64,000 nucleotides of DNA from Prorocentrum cordatum (GCA_963575745.1 CAUYUJ010015696.1:50316-114315), one strand, 5' to 3'; shown: positions 22,433-32,959, numbered from the stretch's first letter. Numbers and translations: made by a program. The notes: a model not told the origin generated them from the letters alone.

Positions 22433-22767
22433 CGATCCCCACCTGGGAGCGTATGCTGGGAAAGCCAACTTGCCATGACCAGCAGGGGCTGGGCTCCCAG
22501 ACTCGGGCCGAGCGAAAGGGGGGGAATGGAAAAGGGGGGTTTGAGACTCAGCCCACGTAGCTGATTTTCCCGGCGCCTCCTGGCGCCGGAGGCGGCTATG
22601 TATCAAGGAATGGGCCCGGCAGAGGGGCCGAAACCAGCTGCATGCAGTAGATTTCGTAACCCCCCCTTACCCTATCCCCCCCTTTCGTTCGGCCCGACGA
22701 TCCCCACCTGGGAGCGTATGCTGGGAAAGCCAACTTGCCATGACCAGCAGGGGCTGGGCTCCCAGAC
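22433..22767. repeat. 70-bp direct repeat flanking MITE family 4
   Basis: Bases 22,433-22,502 and 22,698-22,767 are essentially identical (CGATCCCCACCTGGGAGCGT to GGGCTCCCAGAC). They abut a family 4 element on both sides with only one base between. Confidence 0.95.
22504..22696. mobile_element. MITE family 4, copy 1
   Basis: 193 bp with inverted ends CGGGCCGAGCGAAAGGGGGG and, from the right, CGGGCCGAACGAAAGGGGGG. The interior holds GCTGATTTTCCC, a GGCGCC palindrome and GCTGCATGCAG, all shared with the copy at 49,500. Confidence 0.88.
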
Positions 22768-23450
22768 GTCCGACGATCTGTTCCTTCAGTGCGCGGCACC
22801 CACGAGTTCCCGACGCCTGCCCTGGGAGCCAGTCTCTCGCCCCGCATCCACGCTTCTGGGGCCCGCACACAAAATGGGCCCCAGAGGCTCGGAGGAGGGG
22901 GAGAGGACGAGGAGGAGGAGGAGGAGGAGCAGGAAGAGGAGGAGGGCCGCAAACTAGAAAGAGAAGCCCAGAGTGAAACCAGACATGCGCCCAAGGTCTT
23001 GGACGATTCAGACGATGATGAGTTGATCCGCTGGGACAAGGGTCGGCGACTTCGAAGGGTGTGGTTTGCAAAAAGTGTGGTTTGCAATCCGCACCCTGGA
23101 GGGACGGGCGAGGACCTCGACAGAGCTCTCCGCCGCGCCCCGAGGCGGCGCAACAAGGGCAGCATGGTGCCGCCAAGCCCGAACCGACGCAGATCGCAAG
23201 CCACACCCCGGCAGAACCTCACCCTCTGCGGTCGCCGAAAGGTGGGGAGTCCACAGAGGACGAGCGCGCCCAACCACATACACGAATACGTGCCCCCGAT
23301 TCGCGAAGCCAGCCTCGTGATCCGAACGTTCGCGAAATGCGTACTTCCGAAACTAGCGCTGATTCATGTACACGTCGGTCGGAAGAAGTCGGTAAAAGCA
23401 AGTAAGAAGACGGCTAAAGTAGATCGAGTTCGGGCCCGCCCAGAGTAACC
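22768..23450 (+). other. Open stretch, no recognised gene
   Basis: A plus-strand frame is open from 22,789 to 23,448 through a short (GAG)n (22,895-22,945). It contains KVLDDSDDDELIRWDKG and basic segments but no family I recognise. A 15-bp tandem GTGTGGTTTGCAAA lies at 23,060-23,092. It could be an exon or chance. Confidence 0.25.
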
Positions 23451-23757
23451 CAACGCAGCATAGTCAGATCGATTCCTGAAGTAGGAAGGCACTTGAAGTA
23501 GACTGGGATCTGGAAATCCAGAAACACCTATTTTCAACGACCGACGGGTACGTGTACGTCCTTGTTTCGCTCCCGAAAACGAAGTCCCCGCTCCCCCGCC
23601 CTCCTGGTTTTTTAGGGGGCCCTGGCCGAGGTGGCCCGGGCCCGCCCCCCCCAGAGCGCCCCAGCGTCCCGCCCTCTTCTGGAGCTCCCCCCCCCCCCCC
23701 CCCCACGGGGCCCCCATGGCCGTGGAAGGGCGGCGTTCCGGAGGCCGCTGTACAGGG

Positions 23758-23950
23758 CCTCTCTCTCTCTGTCTCCGCCTCTCTGCCTCGCTTTGCCTCG
23801 CTCTTTCTTATGTTATATCTCTCGTTGTGTTGTTTCTCTCCCTCTCTCTCTCTCTCTGTTTGCCTCGCTTTGCCTGGCTGTCTCTCTTTAGTTGTTTTCG
23901 GTCGTTGTTTTGTTCTGTCTCTTTGTCTCTCTCTCTCTCTCTCTCTCTAC
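23758..23950. repeat. (CT)n-rich tract
   Basis: CTCTCT blocks with TTTGCCTCG interruptions, ending in a short TATATA. Confidence 0.9.
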
Positions 23951-23968
23951 ATATTATATATGTATCAC

Positions 23969-24036
23969 CGGTGAACTCTGAAATCCCGAGCGTCCTCGAG
24001 TCCACGCGCACAGCCGTGATCATGTTGGCCACACGC
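23969..24036 (-). CDS. Candidate small exon, unidentified
   Basis: In minus-strand sense an acceptor-like TTGAGAGAG precedes codons RVANMITAVRVDSRTLGISE and the segment ends TTCACCG before GTGATA. It is 68 bp, with one extra base at each end. The pyrimidine-rich tract lies downstream rather than upstream, so support is modest. Confidence 0.28.
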
Positions 24037-24241
24037 CTCTCTCAACTGTCACCCTGGCAGCCTGGGGGGGCCTGGGACCATCGAGAGTGGATCCAGAGGC
24101 CAGGTAATCCCAGCAAAGACGCCGCAGACGGGCGCGCAGCTCCCTCTCCCTCCCCCTCATCATGAGGCTGTAGCCGAAACCGGGACAGGGGCCCCTCTGG
24201 CAACACCTGGTTTTGATCATGCAAGACCGGAGAGGGGCTTT

Positions 24242-24439
24242 GGACGCCCGAAATGGGTACGGAAAATATGGGTACAACGCGCAACAACAAATGTTGTCCA
24301 AAATCATCAGCGGCCGCTGTTGGGCAGGCGGCCTCCTGTCTCAAAAGGGCAACGCCCGCGGTGACGCCGACAACGAGTCCTGTTCAAAATGAACAAGAAC
24401 TGCTGTCGGTCTTTCTGCCCATTCTTTCCACACCCATGA
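24242..24439. mobile_element. MITE family 5, copy 1
   Basis: About 198 bp. The left end is GGACGCCCGAAATGGGTACG; the right end read inward is less complete (ATGGGTGTGGAAAGAATGGG). Interior words GGGCAGGCGGCCT, CTGTCTC and GAACAAGA match the better-preserved copy at 50,156. Confidence 0.8.
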
Positions 24440-24594
24440 CGATCGCCCCGAGGGGCGGGCTGGGAAGACTCCCGCGCCCACGGACGGTCCTCGATTGGAA
24501 GGCTGGGGGAGGAGGAGGGGAACGACAAGGCGGGGGGAAGGAGAAGGGAGAGAGGGCAGGAGGGGATGACACAGATGGCAAGGCGGAGGGATGA

Positions 24595-24595
<1 letters not shown>

Positions 24596-24628
<33 letters not shown>

Positions 24629-24660
24629 GAGGAGGAGGAGGAGGAGGAGGAGGAGGAAAT
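24596..24660. repeat. (GAG)n microsatellite
   Basis: About 20 GAG units after a G run. Confidence 0.97.
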
Positions 24661-25092
24661 CCGCCTATCCTGTCGGCGTGTGCGAGAGGCCTGCCAAGTC
24701 AAGCATGTCGAGGTTTTTCGAACGAAACCCAAATTAATAAGACCTTCCCACATGACACCGTGTTCAGGCAACTTCCACATGCTTTTTTTCGCATGTGTCG
24801 TCGCAGCTGCATGGGTCCAAGCGGCCATCGGAGGCGGCCGAGGGTCGCTGCGGGGCCAAATCGGGCACAGGCAGATGCGGGACGGAGCGCGGGCGCTGGG
24901 GAGAAGAAGGCGGAGCACGCTGAGAGTTTGACGTCGTTGAGCGTGTGTGCCAGAGGCGTGCACAGCAGGAAGACGTGGAAGACCGATGTGAAATGAGCAG
25001 CTACCCCCCACACCAACACTTCATTTCGCACGCTTCCGTATACGCCCCTTCCCTGGAATCTCTTCCCCACCCGGAGGGTCCAACGGGTGTGG

Positions 25093-25290
25093 TCGGCGGC
25101 GAGCCTGGGGGGAAATGAGAAGGAGAAAGCCTTCTCGGAAAATTCGGAAGTCCTCCGGCCTTCCGAGAAGTTTTCGAAGCCTTCCCCGAAGACGAAGGCA
25201 ACTTCTCAGAGGGCGCGAGGGCTTCTGAGGAATCCCGCCGCCTTCCGAGAAGGCCTTTTGTCTCCTTCTCACTTCCCCCCTCGCTCGCCT
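25093..25290. mobile_element. MITE family 3, copy 2
   Basis: 198 bp. Left GGCGAGCCTGGGGGGAAATG and right read inward GGCGAGCGAGGGGGGAAGTG, both continuing AGAAGGAGA. The inner part has strong CCTTCTCGGAA/TTCCGAGAAGG pairing. This is the best-preserved copy of the family here. Confidence 0.88.
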
Positions 25291-25519
25291 CCATTGTGTG
25301 GGCCGCCCCCCTCTCTCCTCCGCCTCCTTGTGCTGTACTGTACTGCGCTCGATGGAAGCGGCCGTCTGAGCCAGCCGCCCCAACCAATGCAAACTCACAC
25401 AGCAGCTTGTGACTGTTGAGTGGGCAACACGAGTCCAAACGTGAGAGGAGCTGGGCAGAGTTCCACATCTCTTCCCACAGGCCTTCAACAAAATCTTCAA
25501 CACTGTCCTGGTCATCAGC

Positions 25520-25800
25520 ACCCCTGACCTGGACCCCCTTGTGAGCTGACCTGGTCAAAGCCAGCAAATCAGAGGGGGTCGGGGACCCCTGCCCTGAAAC
25601 GGTCCAGCCAGCATACCGCTTCGACCAGGACGGAAACGGGCCCCTTAGGAACCTGGACCTCTGCTGCTTCAGGTCCTTGGTTTCAGGGTGACCCTGACAG
25701 ACTCCTGCAAGGGACAAACCTCCAGACCAGGCATAGCCTCCGCACTTAAGGCAGCACGTCACCCACCCGCTCCCACCGGCCCTCCCGCCGCTCCTCACGA
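25520..25800 (-). mobile_element. LINE 3' coding tail (C-terminal cysteine cluster)
   Basis: In minus-strand sense the frame reads WVTCCLKCGGYAWSGGLSLA, then VCQGHPE and KQQRSRFLRGPFPSW. This resembles the C-terminal cluster of the other LINEs in the window (for example FCFRCGAFTS near 57,430, followed by a second cysteine and basic residues). RT and RNase H are absent, so this is at most a severely truncated or eroded copy. Confidence 0.5.
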
Positions 25801-26059
25801 AGGCCCTCGCCCTGCAACGGCTGTGTCCCTGCAGACGTGACAGGAAGGTGGTTCCGCACAGGACTTCAGCGGGCACGCCTGCCGCCGCATCTGAAACACT
25901 GAGCACCTGAAAATCGATGCACGGGGCCACCAATCGGCGGCCCTCGCGATCACACCTCCTCTGGAAGGGCAGCTTCTCCTCCCTCCTCCGCCTCGTTCTC
26001 CTCCTCCTCCTCCTCTCGTCCCCGAGCCACACGGGGGCCCCTCCCGCCTCCGCCTCGTT

Positions 26060-26440
26060 CGCCTCCCGGCGTCGCTCGCCGCCCCCTTTCCAGGATGGCC
26101 CGCCAGGCCTCCAGGGCACGGCCCAGGAGGGCCCCTAAGAAGACCCCCTTGGCGGCCCCAAGACGCATGACTCCTCCAAGAGACCCCCACGAGAGTCCTC
26201 GCCATTGCTCGGACATCTATTTCCCGTGCATGTGTCAGTGTCGCGCGTGTGCGTTTCGCAAGATGACCTCGCATGCTCCTCGATGGTCCTCGCCGAGAAA
26301 AAATCCGCACGTCCGAGCGATGCCAAGTAGAAGCATGACGCCCCCAAGAGGCCCCCACGAGGACCACAAGAGGCCTCCGAGAGCCTCCCAGAGGCCTCCG
26401 AGAGGCACCCCCGAGGAGACCCTTACACGCGTTCAAGGCG
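26060..26440 (+). repeat. CCAAGA-type array, interrupted by a MITE
   Basis: Words CCCCAAGACGC, CCAAGAGACCCCCACGAG and CCCCCAAGAGGCC lie on both sides of the element at 26,201-26,325, which looks inserted into the array. Confidence 0.7.
26201..26325. mobile_element. MITE family 6, copy A
   Basis: 125 bp, with left GCCATTGCTCGGACATCTAT and right read inward TGGCATCGCTCGGACGTGCG. Related to the full copy at 49,881 and partial copies at 29,815, 30,241, 45,173 and 49,281. No clear target duplication is seen for this copy. Confidence 0.82.
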
Positions 26441-26654
26441 CCTCCTGTCCATGACCCTGGGCCGAAGGTCACCAGACAGGAGGGATGGCACGGTGTTCGG
26501 CGTCTTGCCCGACTCTCGAGGCGCTCTCCACGCCGCTCTGGGCTGCTCGCTGGCCTGTGTCCGTGCGATCTTCGGCTCCCCTGCGGCCCGCCTGGGGCCT
26601 CCTGATCTGATCCCCCTTTCAGGGTCGGCGGAACGGGCCGTACGGTCTGTCAGA

Positions 26655-26712
26655 AAGAAGAGGAGGAGACGGAGGAGGAAGAGGAGGAAAAGGATACGGA
26701 GGAGACGGAGCA
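26655..26712. repeat. (GAG)n-like purine tract
   Basis: GAGGAGACGGAGGAAGAGG units. Confidence 0.8.
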
Positions 26713-26739
26713 CGTAAGGATAACCAGGAGGGGATGAAA

Positions 26740-27012
26740 CACACATCATGCGAGTCATAAGGCAAACAATTCAGAACAACATGAAAACAAGACCTCAGAA
26801 AAGACGATCAATCAGAAAGCACAATCATGCACAAAAGCCATACAAATACCGAGACGACAAGCATGGAACACATGCCACAATTGAATTGGGAAAACGACCA
26901 GGAATACGCACAGCAATAGCACGATCAGTAAGACAACGAGAACACATGGTAACGATCATAAAGCATAATACGAATAGTGGTAAGAAGACGACGAAGAACA
27001 AGAAGCGCGGAG
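26740..27012 (+). other. A-rich compositional island
   Basis: About 270 bp in which the plus strand is strongly A-rich and T-poor, full of ACAAG/ACAAT/GACGA words. This is sharply different from the GC-rich surroundings. A plus frame (26,748-27,029) is open with a Lys/Arg/His-rich composition. I do not recognise a gene; it may be a degenerate A-rich satellite. Confidence 0.6.
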
Positions 27013-27264
27013 CAGCAGCAGACTCCTAAGACGTGCGTGAGCGAGGAGGGAGGGTGGTGTTTGAACCCACCCCTCACGTCGCAGCCCGAGCACGGGTCCC
27101 GCTCGATGGAGGTGAGCCTGCCGCTCATCGGCGGAACGCGCGCCGCCTGCACGGGCTCCCAGCCGTGCGTCCACAGCTTGGACTCGTGGTCCGCGTGCCC
27201 CTGCAGGGCGGCCCAAAGGAATTCGGGCGGTGGCGCCTCCTCCTCCTCGCCCTCGTCTTTATCA

Positions 27265-27641
27265 TGCTAATAATCATCAACATCGACATCGACATCGGCA
27301 TCGGCATCTGCATCTGCATCATCATCATAATCAGCATCATCAGCAGCAGCATCACATCAGCATCAGCACCAGCATCAGCACCATCAGCATCAGCATCATC
27401 ATCATCAGCATCATCAATATCATCATCATCAACATCATCAACAACATCAGCATCAGCAGCATCAACAACACCATCATCCTAACAGCATCAGCAGCATCAT
27501 CATCAGCATCATCATACGTAATCATCATCAGTATCAGCATAAACTGCATCCGCCTCAGCATCATTATCCTAATAATGATATCAAGCATCATCAATATCAT
27601 CATCACCACCACCACCATCATCACCATCATCATCATCATCG

Positions 27642-27672
<31 letters not shown>

Positions 27673-27686
27673 CAGCATCGTCATCG

Positions 27687-27722
<36 letters not shown>

Positions 27723-27830
27723 GCAACATCACCATCATCATCATCGTCATCATCATCGTCATCATCATCATCGTCATCATCATCAGCAGCATCATCATCA
27801 TCGTCATCATCAGCGTCATCATCTGAAAAC
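27265..27830. repeat. (ATC)n/(CAGCAT)n microsatellite
   Basis: About 560 bp of CATCAT, CATCAGCAT and CATCGT units with a few unique interruptions near 27,520-27,590. Confidence 0.97.
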
Positions 27831-28444
27831 TCCTTCCCTTCTCCTCCTCATCCGATTGTGCGCTGCTGTCACGACCCGCTATGCGTTCCGGTATTGTGAA
27901 TCCTCTCTCTGAGCAGACTCCTCGACCGTCGACTGTCGAGCCAAACTCGAGCTGATGGGAGGTGTGCTCCCTCTCGACCCCTGTACACGGAAAGGCTGTG
28001 GCACCTTAGGGCTTTCTCCCCCTGCCCCCTGAGTATCGTTTGACCGATCCCAATCCCAACGGGCGTGGCCTGGAGCCCACTGGCCGATTAACCCCCCTAG
28101 ATGGGCATATGGGCTGTTCCCTTCGGGCTTCGAGGTGCATATTCCCAACTGAAGGTGGGATGGTGGGGATTGGGATGGAGATGGAGACGGCGATAGGGAT
28201 CGGTTCAATGCTTCTGATCCCTGCCCCCCCCCCCGTGCAACACGGCGGGACTCCTACAAGCCGTGACAGGGCCGAGGGAGCACTCGCACAGCCTCGTCTT
28301 GCCCTCCGGGTACGCTTCGGCCACCGGGCCGGATCTCTGGGCTGACATGACAGAAACGGGGGCAGGAGGGGGAAGAGGCGCTTCTGCATGGGGGCTTGAA
28401 GAGGCCCCACTGGAACCATCTGGAACCGAGCAGAGAGAAGTACA

Positions 28445-28630
28445 GGCGGCGAGCGAGGGGAAGTGACAAGGAGAAGGCCCTCTGGAAGGCGACAGGACTT
28501 CTCAGAAGCCCTCGCGGCCTCTGTGAAATGTTCTGCGTCTTCGGGGAAGGCTCAGACAACTTTTCAGAAGGCCCGGGGAACTTCCGAGCCTTCTGAGAGG
28601 GCCCGCTCCTTCTCACTTCCCCTCTGGGCG
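28445..28630. mobile_element. MITE family 3, copy 3
   Basis: 186 bp. Left GGCGGCGAGCGAGGGGAAGT and right read inward CGCCCAGAGGGGAAGTGAGA, with internal CTTCTCAGAAG and CCTTCTGAGAGG palindromes. Confidence 0.82.
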
Positions 28631-28684
28631 CAACGTCGCCCACTCTGCAAAGGAAGTTAAACAACACATCGTTGGGCACTGCCC

Positions 28685-28745
28685 CCGAGGAGGAGGAGGA
28701 GGAGGAGGAGGAGGAGGAGGAGGAGGAGGAGGAGGAGGAGGAGCC
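28685..28745. repeat. (GAG)n microsatellite
   Basis: About 19 GAG units followed by a C run. Confidence 0.97.
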
Positions 28746-28859
28746 CCCCCCCCCCCGAGCATCTGCCGGACAAGTCGGGGGGGAAGGAGGTGGGGCGGGG
28801 GAGGGGGGGGGCGCCGCGGCAACTCGCGCGGCCCAGGGTCGTGCGCCATTAACTCTTCC

Positions 28860-29127
28860 TCTTGCTCCTGTTCCTGCTCCTGGTCGTCCTCCTCCTCCTC
28901 CTCCTCCTCTTCCTCCGTCTCATCCTCATCATCGACCCTCCAAAGCCTTCTGCTCCTGCTCCTCCTCCTCCTCCTCCTCCTCCTCCTCCTCCTCGTCCTC
29001 CTCGTCGTCGTTCATCGCCGTCGTGGTCGTCCTGCTCCTCCTCATCTTCCTCCATTCTCGTCCTACTCTTCGTTCTCGTTCATCGTCGTCGTCCTCCTCC
29101 TCCTCCTCCTCCTCCTCCTCCTCCTCC

Positions 29128-29160
<33 letters not shown>

Positions 29161-29408
29161 CCATCTTCCTCCTTCTCCTCCTCATGCTCTTCTTCCTCCT
29201 GGTTATCCTCGTCTTCCTCGTCCTCCCACCTCTCCGCCTCGTCCTCGTCATCCTCGCCCTCCTCGCCCTCCTCCCCCTCCCCTCCTCCTCCTCCTCCTCC
29301 TCCTCCTCCTCCTCCTCCTCCTCCTCCTCTTCCTCCCCCTCCTCCTCCTCCACCTTCTCCTCATCCTCCTCATCCTCCTGCTCCTCCTCCTTCTCCTCCT
29401 CCTAGTCC
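28860..29408. repeat. (CTC)n-dominated compound microsatellite
   Basis: About 550 bp of CTC with CTG, GTC and ATC (29,127-29,165) blocks. Ser-, Pro- and Leu-rich open frames here are artefacts. Confidence 0.95.
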
Positions 29409-29617
29409 TGCTCATCCTCGCTCTTTTCGTCCTCCTGCTGCGCTCACCCTGCTTCTCCAGTTGCCAGCTCGGCTCGAGTCAGATTGGCTCGAACCCCAAG
29501 CCAGTACCACGGGAGCTATCGCTCCGAGAGCGCCTTCTCCCCTCGCGCCCTCCACCGGGCGCGAGCCACGGCGCCGCCGCCCCAGAAAAACTCCGCTGCC
29601 GAGTGCCGAACTCCTTA

Positions 29618-29790
29618 TACGGTGGAGGTCAGTCCACAAGAAACAGTCCACAAGAAACCCAACGCTGGGACCCCACATTGATTTTTGGTGTGGGAGCGTC
29701 AAGCTTCCCATAACAAAACCATTGAAACCCAATAAACCCAGGGCAACCTGGAGGCAAGCAGGGTGTTTCTTGGCATGGGCCTCCACTGCA
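29618..29790. mobile_element. MITE family 7, copy 1
   Basis: 173 bp, left TACGGTGGAGGTCAGTCCAC and right read inward TGCAGTGGAGGCCCATGCCA, both leading to AAGAAAC. It matches the copy at 37,461. Ends starting CAGTGGAG next to TA resemble pogo/Tc1-mariner-type termini; that assignment is inferred. Confidence 0.85.
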
Positions 29791-29814
29791 CCGCGCGCGC
29801 TGCTTGCCATCGGT

Positions 29815-29876
29815 CGGACGTCCATTCCCCGTGCATGCTTCGGAGTCGCGCGTGCTCGAGTATTTGTTTCCAAGAT
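29815..29876. mobile_element. MITE family 6, left-end fragment
   Basis: GCCATCGGTCGGACGTCCAT followed by family interior words (GTGCATG, TCGCGCGTG). The right end is missing. It lies 25 bp beyond the family 7 element. Confidence 0.65.
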
Positions 29877-29879
29877 CGG

Positions 29880-30185
29880 CGGTGGACAAACCTCCAGTTA
29901 GTAAACCTCCCCTCAATGAACACGGCCTGGGACCGAAACCGACGGACCTGGACCCGCAAAGATGACGGCCGCGACGCCCTCTCGCGAACCGAAAACGGCC
30001 AATTCCTTAATCGACGTGTCAGGATCGGAGATGGACAGACCCCCCTTTAGCAAAACGTGGTTTAGTGAAAACGACCTGGGGCCCAAACCTGGCGGGAGCA
30101 AGCCTGGAAAATAACGGCCACGGCGCCATCTCGAGAACCGAAAACGGACAATTCACTAATCGACGTGTCACTGTTGGGGGTTCTG
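29880..30185 (+). repeat. ~145-bp tandem duplication (two diverged units)
   Basis: Units at about 29,890-30,035 and 30,050-30,175 share CGGCC(or ACGACC)TGGG, CGCCATCTCGAGAACCGAAAACGG-like cores (written here as AACCGAAAACGG) and AATCGACGTGTCA. Confidence 0.75.
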
Positions 30186-30240
30186 TCGACCCCCGACAGG
30201 GTAGGAGGTCTGCCCACCTCCGCAAGAAGGATCCAAAAGA

Positions 30241-30295
30241 TGCTCCTCGATCGCCCTCGTCGAGTAAAGCCTGCACACGAGCCCGAGCGATGCCA
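30241..30295. mobile_element. MITE family 6, right-end fragment
   Basis: TGCTCCTCGATCGCCCTCGT, then GCACACGAGCCCGAGCGATG and CCA, matching the right halves of the full copies at 26,201 and 49,881. Confidence 0.65.
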
Positions 30296-30360
30296 GAGCT
30301 GCGCCCGTGAGGTCGAACGACACACAGGGGGACAGAGTCTGACACGCCTCGCCCATGCTC

Positions 30361-30520
30361 TAAGTCGGGAGTGTCCCCCTACAGGGGGATCTTCGACGAA
30401 AATGAAAAATACTCCAGATGTACTCTCAAATGGTCAAAGAAATACTCAACAAAAAAGTCCCCTGACTATTTTTTGACTATTTCTGAATACTCCTCCTGTA
30501 GAGGGACGGGCCCGACTTAA
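30361..30520. mobile_element. MITE family 2, copy 1
   Basis: 160 bp. Left TAAGTCGGGAGTGTCCCCCT and right read inward TTAAGTCGGGCCCGTCCCTC, then TACAGG on both sides. The AT-rich interior repeats AATAGTC/GACTATT. Flanks CCCATGCTC (30,352-30,360) and CCCGTGCTC (30,521-30,529) look like a 9-bp target duplication with one mismatch. Confidence 0.92.
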
Positions 30521-31021
30521 CCCGTGCTCTGGGCCAGGCACTGGCTGGCGACCCTGCTGATGCAGCCGATGCAGAGCCTCCCGCGAGTCCGGCGCCCGAG
30601 GGCCGTGGGGCAGGAGCGTCGCTTGCAGCCCGCGCCGGCCGCCCCGCCCGCCTCCTTCCCATCGGGGGCCCCAGGGAGGCTGGCTGCCCTGCGGAGGGGC
30701 TGCGGGGCGGCGCTGTCGAGTGGCGAGGCGGAGAAGGCATTCTCCGGCGATGATCGCGTCGCCGACCGTCCATCACCCCATCCAACGGTCCAGGAGCCTG
30801 GCAGGCTTGCGCCCGTTCTGCCGCAGCAATTCGCTCGGTGGCGACGATAGGGGGTGCACATCCCCGGGGCGAGCACTCCGCGCGTTCGCCCAGGCGCCTC
30901 GCCGAAGGCATGGACACAATCGGTGACCCTGGATGCAGTCAAGACCTATCGTGAGGACGCGTGGCAAGGACGCAAGATCCTCGGAGGCCGAAGTTGGGGC
31001 ATTCTGGGCGCCCGCCCCCAA

Positions 31022-31203
31022 GGGTACCCTGAGAGGCTGGCCAATGATGAAGGGGCCCCAGGACACACAAATAAATACACACAAATAAAACAATTCCCCA
31101 TATTTTCTCATATTTTCCCATATTTCCCTGGGGATCGACGATTAATTGTGTCTGTGTGTTTTTTCCCTCCTGAACAAAGGTACCCTGAGAGGCTGGCCGA
31201 TGA
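31022..31203. mobile_element. Family 12 element, copy 1, inside a 26-bp direct repeat
   Basis: The insert 31,048-31,177 begins TGAAGGGGCCCCAGGACACA and ends CTGTGTGTTTTTTCCCTCCT then GAACAA; the interior has CATATTTTCCCATATTT. It is bracketed by GGTACCCTGAGAGGCTGGCC plus ATGA at 31,022-31,047 and 31,178-31,203. A second copy is at 43,793. The terminal pairing is weak (GACACACA against ACACACAG). Confidence 0.72.
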
Positions 31204-31253
31204 GAATTGCAGAGGACGGGCCGCAGAGGCAGAGGCAGGAAGGAACCCAAGGG

Positions 31254-31422
31254 TACCCCCTGCGAGATGCTTAAGAAATCATGGGTTAAGAAATTCACAG
31301 TCTCAGAACTTGAATAAAAACCCAGAAATCTCATTCAGATCTTAGGATTTACATTGAAACATTAAGAATAATCGAGACTCCCGCCGAAAACTTAGGTTTT
31401 CTTAAGCATCGCCTAAGGTGTA
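31254..31422. mobile_element. MITE family 1, copy B
   Basis: 169 bp with the family ends and interior; the left end is slightly changed (TACCCCCTGCGAGATGCTTA). TACCC flanks both ends. Confidence 0.88.
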
Positions 31423-31559
31423 CCCTAGAAAAGGCGCGCGTCCCTATCATGGGCGTTGACGGTACACATATTTCCCCAATCAGTGCCTGCACTGAAGGGG
31501 TCCCAGCGCACATGGAAAGGTTTGGCGAACATTTCCCGCCGATTCTGGTAGCCGGCTGG

Positions 31560-31652
31560 GGTCCTGGGTTCCCGGTTCCGGGTTCCCGGATTCCTGGTCA
31601 TTGGTTCTGGGCCGATTTCGGTGGGTTCCGGGTTCCCGGGTTCCCGGGCGAT
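31560..31652 (+). repeat. GGGTTCCCGG-type short tandem
   Basis: Several GGGTTCCCGGNTTCC units, for example 31,567-31,600 and 31,623-31,650. Confidence 0.7.
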
Positions 31653-31743
31653 CTCCTCATCGATCTCTCCTATCGATCACATCTCAAACCATCCACCGAT
31701 TGGATTTTTTCTTTGGTGTGATGCGCTCTCCCCTAGGCTATTC

Positions 31744-31910
31744 TTAAGTCGGGCTTGTCCCCCTACAGGCCGATTTTGGACGAAAAATAACAAATAGTCA
31801 AACACTACCCATAAATAGTCAAACACGGTATTTTTAAAAATCGTCCCAAGACTATTTGTTGGACTATGTTTGAACTCTTCCCCTCTGTAGAGGGACAGGC
31901 CCGACTTAAA
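31744..31910. mobile_element. MITE family 2, copy 2
   Basis: 167 bp with family ends TTAAGTCGGGCTTGTCCCCC and TTAAGTCGGGCCTGTCCCTC. Flanks AGGCTATTC (31,735-31,743) and AGGCTAGTC (31,911-31,919) form a 9-bp target duplication with one mismatch. Confidence 0.92.
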
Positions 31911-31999
31911 AGGCTAGTCGCCCTTGTCGCCGCCTCCCATCCGCGAGGCTTCTCGGCGGCGCGGGCTCCTGCACCTCGGCGCCCCGGCCCAGGGGAGCC

Positions 32000-32205
32000 C
32001 AGAATCGAATCGATAAGTCGGATCGGCGATCGAAATAAGTCGGATCGGCAGAAATCGGCAGCCGAGTCGGGAAAAGTCGAATCGGCGGAAATCGGCAGGC
32101 TAGTATGTGTCCAATAAGAAGTCGGAGCCCAAATCGGAATCCGAAATCGAATCGAATCGGAATCGGAATCCATCGGAGTCGAATCGAATCGAATCGGAGG
32201 ATTCG
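32000..32205 (+). repeat. Degenerate AATCGG-type short tandem repeat
   Basis: Words AATCG, AATCGG and AAATCGGCAG recur throughout, densest at 32,130-32,200. Confidence 0.85.
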
Positions 32206-32399
32206 AAACGAGCCCTGCCGGCCTGGCCCGACGGGCAGAGCCAAAGGGCAGAGCCACGGCCAGAGCCACGGGCGCCGCGGGCCGCCGGTGGCGCCGTGCA
32301 CTCTCGCGGGGGCAGGGAGCCTGCCGCACCGGCCGTGCTCGCTCGGAGGCGCGGCGGGGGCAGCCGTGCTCTGGTCAGGTGTCGTGGCCGCGCTGTAAG

Positions 32400-32527
32400 G
32401 AAGAAGAAGAGGCGGAGGAGGAGGAGGAGGAGGAGAAGAGAAGGAGGAGAGGAGAAGAGGAGGAGGAGGAGAGGAGGAGGAGGAGGAGAGGAGGAGGAGG
32501 AGAAGAGGAGGAGGAGGAGGAGGAAGA
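32400..32527. repeat. (GAG)n microsatellite
   Basis: Interrupted GAG/GAA purine tract. Confidence 0.95.
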
Positions 32528-32959
32528 GCCTGCGGGCCAGCAAGGAGACACCCCTGCCCGCTTCACCTCTGGCCTCCGGGCCCCCGCAGGGGCGCCGCGA
32601 GGACGGCTGCAAACGCCAGTGTTGTTCTGTTTCCATCCTTGTGGATGCGCGTTCTTCGCCGCGGCATTCTGCTGCAACATTTTCTGTTGGTTGATGGATT
32701 TTTACTGTTTTCCCGCACTCATGATTCGAAATCCCGTCCGCAGGGTGCGCAGGGCTAGGGGGCCTCGCGAGCGTCTAAGACCCCATCTGCGGTGGTGTAT
32801 ACATACACATATTTGTATACATATATGAATATACATACAACGGGGGGGCGATCTCGGGGGCCTGGGGGCCACGACCACTACCGCAAATGTGTTGCCCAGG
32901 GGCCTGGGGGCCCAAAATCGCCTCGGAGGGCGGTCCGATGAGCGTCACGGCGGCCCCAG

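Noticed and set aside
30361-30520. TA or TTAA target duplication for MITE family 2
   Set aside because: TTAA is part of the inverted end, and 8-9 bp flanking repeats outside it are present in all three copies.
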